From: Phalacrocorax aristotelis
Taxonomy: Eukaryota; Chordata; Aves; Suliformes; Phalacrocoracidae
Direction: 5' to 3'
Length of the DNA stretch: 64,000 nt
Assembly (NCBI RefSeq): GCF_949628215.1
Contig: NW_027441219.1
Span: forward strand, 1-64,000
Part shown: positions 57,701 to 64,000 of the stretch, piece after piece
Layout: each line of letters begins with the position of its first letter
Position numbering within the stretch: position 1 is the first letter of the stretch
The notes under the pieces: generated by a model
Databases searched by the model: none
Told to the model about the DNA's origin: nothing
The model's input: only the letters and a program-made list of their open reading frames with translations
Translations under genes and position numbers: made by a program

Positions 57701-60700
57701 CGTCGCCCTGCACGACTCGTCCCTCGGCATCTCCAAAACCAATACGAAACAAGTCGCCTGGTTGCACAGCAGTACCTTAACTGTTCCTGAACACCGACTA
57801 TAACCTGCCATTAAAAACAAACATATGACATCAAACATGAAGCCCTACGCACGTACAAGCTTGAACACCCTGCAGAGGTAATCTGCTCAGCTGAACTCTA
57901 GCTGCCTCTCCCAGATAGCCACGGTCACGGCCTCCGAGCCCACAAAACGTCACGGTGATTACGGTCCTTGCCTGCTGAGGAGGGCCACTCCATCCGAGAT
58001 GACGGTACCACCTTTCCCCCAACAGCCTTAGCACAGCAAGAGATGAACCCTAAGCTCTCATCGCTGTGCCACCTACCCGACTCTACACGGCCAGCAAGGC
58101 GGCTCCGAGCCAAACTCACAAAACGCACACACCAACGCTATGAGAAACACTACAAACCGCGCGCCTCCAAGACGAGAGAACGCTCTCGGCAAACACAGAG
58201 ACAACTGGACGGAAGAGCTCGTCCAGCAACAAGACCTGCAGAACCCTGACAGGGATGCAAGGAGGCCCTAACGAGATCCAAAATGATTAGAAGAGCGTCA
58301 GGGCCCGTGACAAGAAGTTCCTTTCAAAACTGAGAGGGAGGAGGCACAAGAAGCCCAGCTACAAGACCTAAGAACGTAAGGATGCAGGGAAGAAATCACG
58401 CTCCCTGAAAACAGACAGCGACAGAGCAGAGCTGTTCACGCATCTGGGAACGACGCCGCAGACGACAACTGCCCAGAAACTCCTCAAACATCAGAGCGAT
58501 CCACGCTTTAAACTGTAACGCAAAAAGAAGCACCCGATGGGCGCCGGCCCCACAATTAGGACCTTGCCAGCCCCTAGGGATAGCGCTGTGCTCCTGAGAG
58601 CAAAGAGAACAAAGTCACCAGCCCCATGCGCCCCCTCACTGCGACCCAGCTCGCCTGAAATGCTCCTCAAATAGCCTTCGGTCGCATCTTCCCTTTAATC
58701 CCGCACACGGACCCGCTGCCTTAGTGTGCTCTACTCAGCTCTGCTCCATCACCCTGCACAGCTCCATCTTCATCCTCTGCAAGAACAGCATGATAGAACA
58801 AGTCACCTGGACGCACAGCAACAGCTTAACCATTCCACAGGTCTTGCTTCCACGTAGGAATACCATCTAGAGCCCAACTACTGCATGCCATTAAAGGAAA
58901 TACCTTCAATCAAATGTTAAGCCCCACGCACGTACAAGCTTGAACAGCTGAGAGGTGCCCTCTGCTCAGCTAGCACTCTAGCTGCCTCTCCCAGGCAGCT
59001 ACGGTCATCCCCTCGGCACCCACAAAACACCCCGGAAATTACCATCCTCGCCCGCTGCCAACGGCCACTCGCTCCGACGAGGGTTGTACGGGCGTTGCCA
59101 AAACAGTCTATGCATATTAACATTAACCATATACTCTTATTGCTATTCTTTCCTCCGCTCTACCATTGCTACACCCCCAGGCGGAGCAGCTCTGACACAG
59201 GCATCGACATGCACGGACCGACACCGCTCACAAATACTACAAGCGACGCGATCGAGGCACCTAAGAAAACTCTCACCGAGACGACGGACTTCCGGCCCAG
59301 AGATGCCACCGGGCGAGAAGATCTATACGGCAGCGAGGAAGAAGCTATAGCATCCGCAGAGAAGTCACCTACCATCATCACCTGCAATAAAACCATATAC
59401 CCACAACTAGGACGACGTACGAGCGACAAGCCACTCTTAAAGACCTCAGAACGTTCAGGTGCAGGGAACAGGTCCCAGAAAAGGGCTCTGCGTATTCAGA
59501 CTGCTCCTCAGCAGCAGTATCGAGGCCGCCTTAATCACCGCTGCAAAAAGATGACCTTCTATAAAGGTCTAATATTTCAGACACAAGACAAATCTATGCA
59601 GTAGACTTAAAATGCGAGAAAGGAAGCTCTCGGTTACCATTATGCCGATGAGCCAGGGCTTGCAAAACCCTCAATATTGCTACCTAGGTGCCTGCTCAGC
59701 ACGGAGAACAACAGACACATCGAGACCCGAGTACAGTAAGGAACAAAGACAGACTACAAAATCCACACAACAGCACAAGCACAGGCAGGAACTCCCCCTG
59801 CCTGGCAGATGCTTCTGTTTTGCAGAAAGGACACCACAACCTCTCTCGGCCCAAACGTGTCCGGTCTCTGAACGGTACCCTCCGCTGATTTTACAACCCC
59901 TGCCTGCCCCACCTGCGCTTCCCCCAACCGACCGGCCACCCGCACAAAGACCGCATCGGCCCCTCAGCTTCCCTTCCAAATCTGGGGGCTCAAAAGCCAT
60001 CCTTTAAAAAGGCCACACAGGCTACGTAGGATGGGGCTGCGGTCACACGGATACTCTTCATCTCCAAACGTGCGGTGCCATCACTCAGCATCGCACCACT
60101 CAACGCCGGCCACTTCCGCAACAACAGCCTCCTCGGAAGCGCCGTGAACTTCCGCTCCCCCACGCTCTAATGAGGCTGGATGTCGTGGCCGCCGCCACCT
60201 ACGGTGCCTAGAGAACCAGAGAGACAAGGCGACCCCTGCGCCTGGAAGCGGCCGCCCGCTCACAAACAATTCCACACCTCAAAAATAACAGCTGCTACGG
60301 CTCCCTGTTCATCGCTCACCTTGCCCAACGAGCTCGGGGCAGACATCCCGCTTTGCATATAGTTTTGTGAGTCCCTTCATTAACTAGTCACATAGGTGCT
60401 CACACTGCACGACCCCTCCGTTGTCACGTGCTGACCTACCTTCTCACGATGCTCTGTTCGCCCCCTCCCTTCCGTGTCCGGCTCCCTACCGCGCATCTGC
60501 ACCAACAGCCACATTCCAGACTCATCCTTTCCCCTACCGTGCCAACACGGCTCCGCTCACCTCCCAATCCGTGCCTCCCGGGTCAGTGGCCACGTCAGGT
60601 GCCTGCTCGCATTCTCGGTCCGTCCCCGATGGCTGGGGAACCGTCACCTTCAATGCCGGGCCCACTTCTGGGGAAATACGGAGAGGCACACAGATGTTGG

Positions 60701-63700
60701 ACACTGCTTTCCAAAATCAAGAGCTCACCACGCAAAACAAACTAACAAATCCTTTTGACCGACTTGTTCGGCAACACAGAGACCCCAAAGGCAGAAATCC
60801 CAGACGAGTGACCTCACAGCCCGCCCCGTCACAGCACACGACGCCATCTGCTCGCCTTTGCCGTCACGCCTCGCTCGACTGTCCTGCTTAACCCTCGACC
60901 TGTTACTTAAACTGCAAGAAAAAGTCAAACCACGCAACACACAAAAATCACAGTTCGTGTCAGATGACTCAAGCACAGGCGGACACCGATAGGGCAAATG
61001 CCAAAAGCAATACGGGAAGCAAACAGGCGTGGCTGGTGTAGCGACACACTCTCCTTTTGTAGGTAACTCACTCCTGAGCGACTCCATGAACAGCCGCGTG
61101 GAGAACCTCTCGGCAGACAGCACGCTCGAGTGGCCGTGCTGACACATACGGGGAAGGAGACTGGGCTACCGGAGGCTGCTTGCACACAGAACACGACCAT
61201 TAGCTAACACTTAAACACCCCTTTCCCAACCATTCCCCGGTACCAAGACTTCAAAAACCCCTCCTCTCCTCCTGAACTGTCAGGGAAGGAACCTCACTCC
61301 TTCCCGACAGCTCCTGCCCTGTATTTGCACCCCTAAAGCCCCTCTGTCAGCCGCTCCTCGGGAGCCGCCCTTCCCACCTCTGCCCCGCGTTCTGCGAGCA
61401 CCTCCCACCTTCCGGCTTCCCGCAGACTCCGTGCTCTCTACAGGCCCACAAAATAACAGAAGCCCTGATGCTTATAATCTACAAGGGACCTGCCGCAAGC
61501 TGCAAAGGTTCTCGGGACAACGTGGTACTCTGCGGGCGATCGGGAAAGGCGACGAGCAGTCCCGTACACCGACACACACTATGCGTTACGTCCCTGCTGC
61601 TTTCTGAAGGAAGGCTAGAGCTCCATATACAGATGTGTACAACACACTCACCCTAACCCCTACCGCAGCATCTCACCATCAGTCCTATTGAGAGATAACG
61701 TCAACAACTTGCACAACACAGGCAAAACTGGTGGAAAAAATATAAGGTTCTACCTTCAGTCAAGTCAAAATTCCTGGAAAACAAGACAAAACAAACAAAA
61801 AACCTACCACACACAAAAAAACCCAACAAACCACAAACAAAAAAACCCAGACAAAACCATAACACCCCCACAAAACCAAATAATCCAAAACACACTATTA
61901 GACCATCTTGCTACCCCTGAACACCCAACAAAAACTTACTGACCCAAGGGAAAACAAAAGCTCGTACAAGTGTACTTCCTAATATATATCTGCTGCTCAA
62001 CTTTGACTGCTCCTTAATCTCTTACCTCAACCAGAAACCTCCCCATCTCTGAATGTCAAAACACACCTACCCAAAGAGCTTAGACAGCTCAAAACCTGCA
62101 ACCAACTCAAGGAACAGTACCAGAGAAGCCCAGGAGCAGAATGAGCCTCCTGAAAAAAGGCTGGGGCTCATCTACCCCAGCGGAATGGCAAAGCAGAACG
62201 AAATCTTTTAAGAACCCCTTCTCAAAAAATATCTCTGGTTATAAAGTAAATCATTTATTGTAAAGCCATCAACCATTCGGAGTCACCTCAACGCTCTCTC
62301 TCGCTCAGTCCTTTAACAGAACTAGATCAGTCTCAAAGGACAAAAAACACGAAAAGAAACGTGGAAATACACAAGCGTATCGGGAACCGTATGAAGCAGC
62401 TAAATTAACACCTCAGTAGCTGGGGCAAAACTAAATTGTAAAGGACAACAAAAAAACACCCCAGGAGACACATGGATTAAAACAGATGAAGGCTCTCTCT
62501 TCTCGCAGAAGCTCAAGAAGAGACCTGAGCCAACGGTACACAGCTCTGGGGTATCGGATACCGAAAAGAAACATACTCGAGACAGAAAACAGACTGCTGT
62601 GGAGCACAAAGGTGGCTTTGGCAAAGGTTCTGCCGGGACAAGAGTCACAGTTACAGGGAACGGACAGCGGCCGGCAGGGGAAACGCCGTCGGCGTGGAGG
62701 GGCCAGCGGGGGAAATGCCGCCCTCAGCTAACGCTGCGCTATCAAGCCTTAAGCGAAAACTGCAGAGTAGTTACAGGAGACGGGCATAAGATGGATGCTG
62801 AATATCACTTGATGGTCACAAAATCTCATGGGGATGGGCACCACGTAGCCTCACGGACACCCCTTAGACCCAAACGCTTAACGAAAGACGCTTCTTGCCA
62901 AAACACAAGCTCGACGAGGAAAAGCCAAAGCTGATGCGGGGGCAACTACTAAAATCTCAGTACGTGAGCAGGCATTACTTAAGATGGTGCGGTGGTTCTG
63001 CTGGGTCCGTCCAACCTGAGCAACGGGTTCTAACGCCTGTCCAGCAGCGTCCATGGTCTCTCTCACGGCCTCCCACATCAGAAACCTCCCCTGCCCAGGA
63101 CCGCGTTTTGCATGTTCCACCCCTCCCCATCCCCGCAATGAAAATCAAACACAACAAATAAGCAGTCTACTTCATCTTCTTGGCCTCCAAAAGAAGCTTC
63201 CTTCCTCTGCTGAGCGTCGACACCAACATCCTCGTGCCGTTCCTCAAAAGCAAGCTGGTCCTCGGGTGCCCGTACTGCCAAAAGAAGACAAAACGATTAT
63301 GCTCTTATAACGAGCTCCATCATCCTCTCCTCCTTCAGGAAATCGAGTCCCGATTGCTACATACCAGAAGTTTGTGCAGTAGATGGCCGAGGCCAGCCCC
63401 GTAAATGAAGCACTCTGTGACCCTGCTTTCTCTTTTGGCCACAGCACCCGCCACTGGGGAGCCCCAAACCCCTTCGTGACTCCCTACGAAAACCAGATAC
63501 AACTAGTTCAAAACATCTGGCAGGTGAGAGATGACCGACAAACACGTACAGCCCACCTTACCCTCAAACCAGCCAGAGAGCTGACTTCCTCCCCCACTGA
63601 ACTCTCATCTTCGACAAATTCACCAAACAGAACAATGTTTACACTGAACAGAACAAAACCCTTACCCTCTGACACTCTGAAACGGGTTTGTGCACCCACA

Positions 63701-64000
63701 AAATATATATATTCATGCTACCGACCCACGTACCACACTTCCTCAGGGTCAGCCCCACAAAGACAGGAGAACGCCCAATGCTCTCTCCATGGATACCCCG
63801 ATGCTCCGCTCCCTTCTTTGCTGCTCCTGTCACGGGAAAACGCTGGGAATAAAAAAAGGTTCAGAGAAGCAAAACAATAAACAATAGGGAGAGGGACCAG
63901 CGCAAAGGAATAGAGAGAGGAAGAGACGAACAGGAAGGACAGACAACCCCATCCTGAGCACAGCCTCTGGGAGAGGGAAAGAGGAAACAGCAACCGTTAT

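Larger units (their letters stand above)
43627..64000 (+). repeat. Macrosatellite / segmental tandem repeat, unit 2 (first 20.4 kb, cut by window end)
   Basis: This is a direct copy of 1-20376, in the same order and orientation and with few differences. It holds the CpG island, the CRE-containing GC-rich stretch, the NRF1/CTCF-like array, the AT-rich minisatellite and the 1.08-kb diverged duplication. The copy breaks off at the window edge just as the P/Q/R complex begins. Confidence 0.95.

Noticed and set aside
1-64000. CRISPR arrays, bacterial operons and prophage
   Set aside because: CpG islands, vertebrate-type LTRs and the lack of coding density show a eukaryotic genome. The ~75-bp and 62-bp repeats lack the repeat-unique-spacer pattern of CRISPR.

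Overview
This window is vertebrate nuclear DNA and most likely from a bird. The main evidence is a long terminal repeat (LTR) at 22710-23184, present again whole or in part at 25978, 29034 and 33945. I recognise it as the ERVK-type LTR common in bird genomes. Several CpG islands, diverged minisatellites and the lack of long single-exon genes fit a GC-rich avian region such as a microchromosome or sex-chromosome repeat block. I cannot name the species or chromosome. I found no protein-coding gene, rRNA or tRNA that I would defend. The long open frames lie in low-complexity or tandemly repeated GC-rich DNA and are open in several frames on both strands.

The dominant structure is a direct tandem repeat with a period of about 43.6 kb. 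Bases 1-20376 recur at 43627-64000 in the same orientation (offset 43622-43627, drifting with small indels). The copies differ at scattered single bases and short indels, so the window holds one full repeat unit plus the first 20.4 kb of the next. Whether the array is longer cannot be seen from here.

Order within the unit: (a) 1-930, CpG island with a near-perfect CTCF site. (b) 930-5100, unassigned. (c) 5100-6100, GC-rich promoter-like stretch with GC boxes and a perfect CRE. (d) 6100-8770, array of ~75-bp monomers, each carrying an NRF1-type palindrome and a CTCF-like core. (e) 8770-11160, unassigned, then an AT-rich minisatellite. (f) 11160-20240, unassigned, with a diverged 1.08-kb tandem duplication near 14-16 kb. 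(g) 20310-37230, a nested complex of three block types: P (~0.55 kb), Q (~1.75-1.95 kb CpG island with a 62-bp ZNF143/THAP11-type motif array) and R (~2.5 kb, LTR piece plus purine-rich satellite plus a second solo LTR), in the order P-Q-R-P-R-P-R-P-Q-R-P. (h) 37230-38620, a diverged piece of Q followed by a relic paralogue of 8.7-10.3 kb with one recognisable monomer. (i) 38620-42780, mostly unassigned with a CpG island at 40850-41870. (j) 42785-43498, a GC-rich 50-61-bp minisatellite leading back to (a).

The point of most interest is that one macrosatellite unit carries repeated motifs for several chromatin-architecture or CpG-island factors: CTCF, NRF1, ZNF143/THAP11 and CREB/ATF. This resembles in outline CTCF-bound macrosatellites such as mammalian DXZ4. 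It is inferred from motifs and has not been tested.
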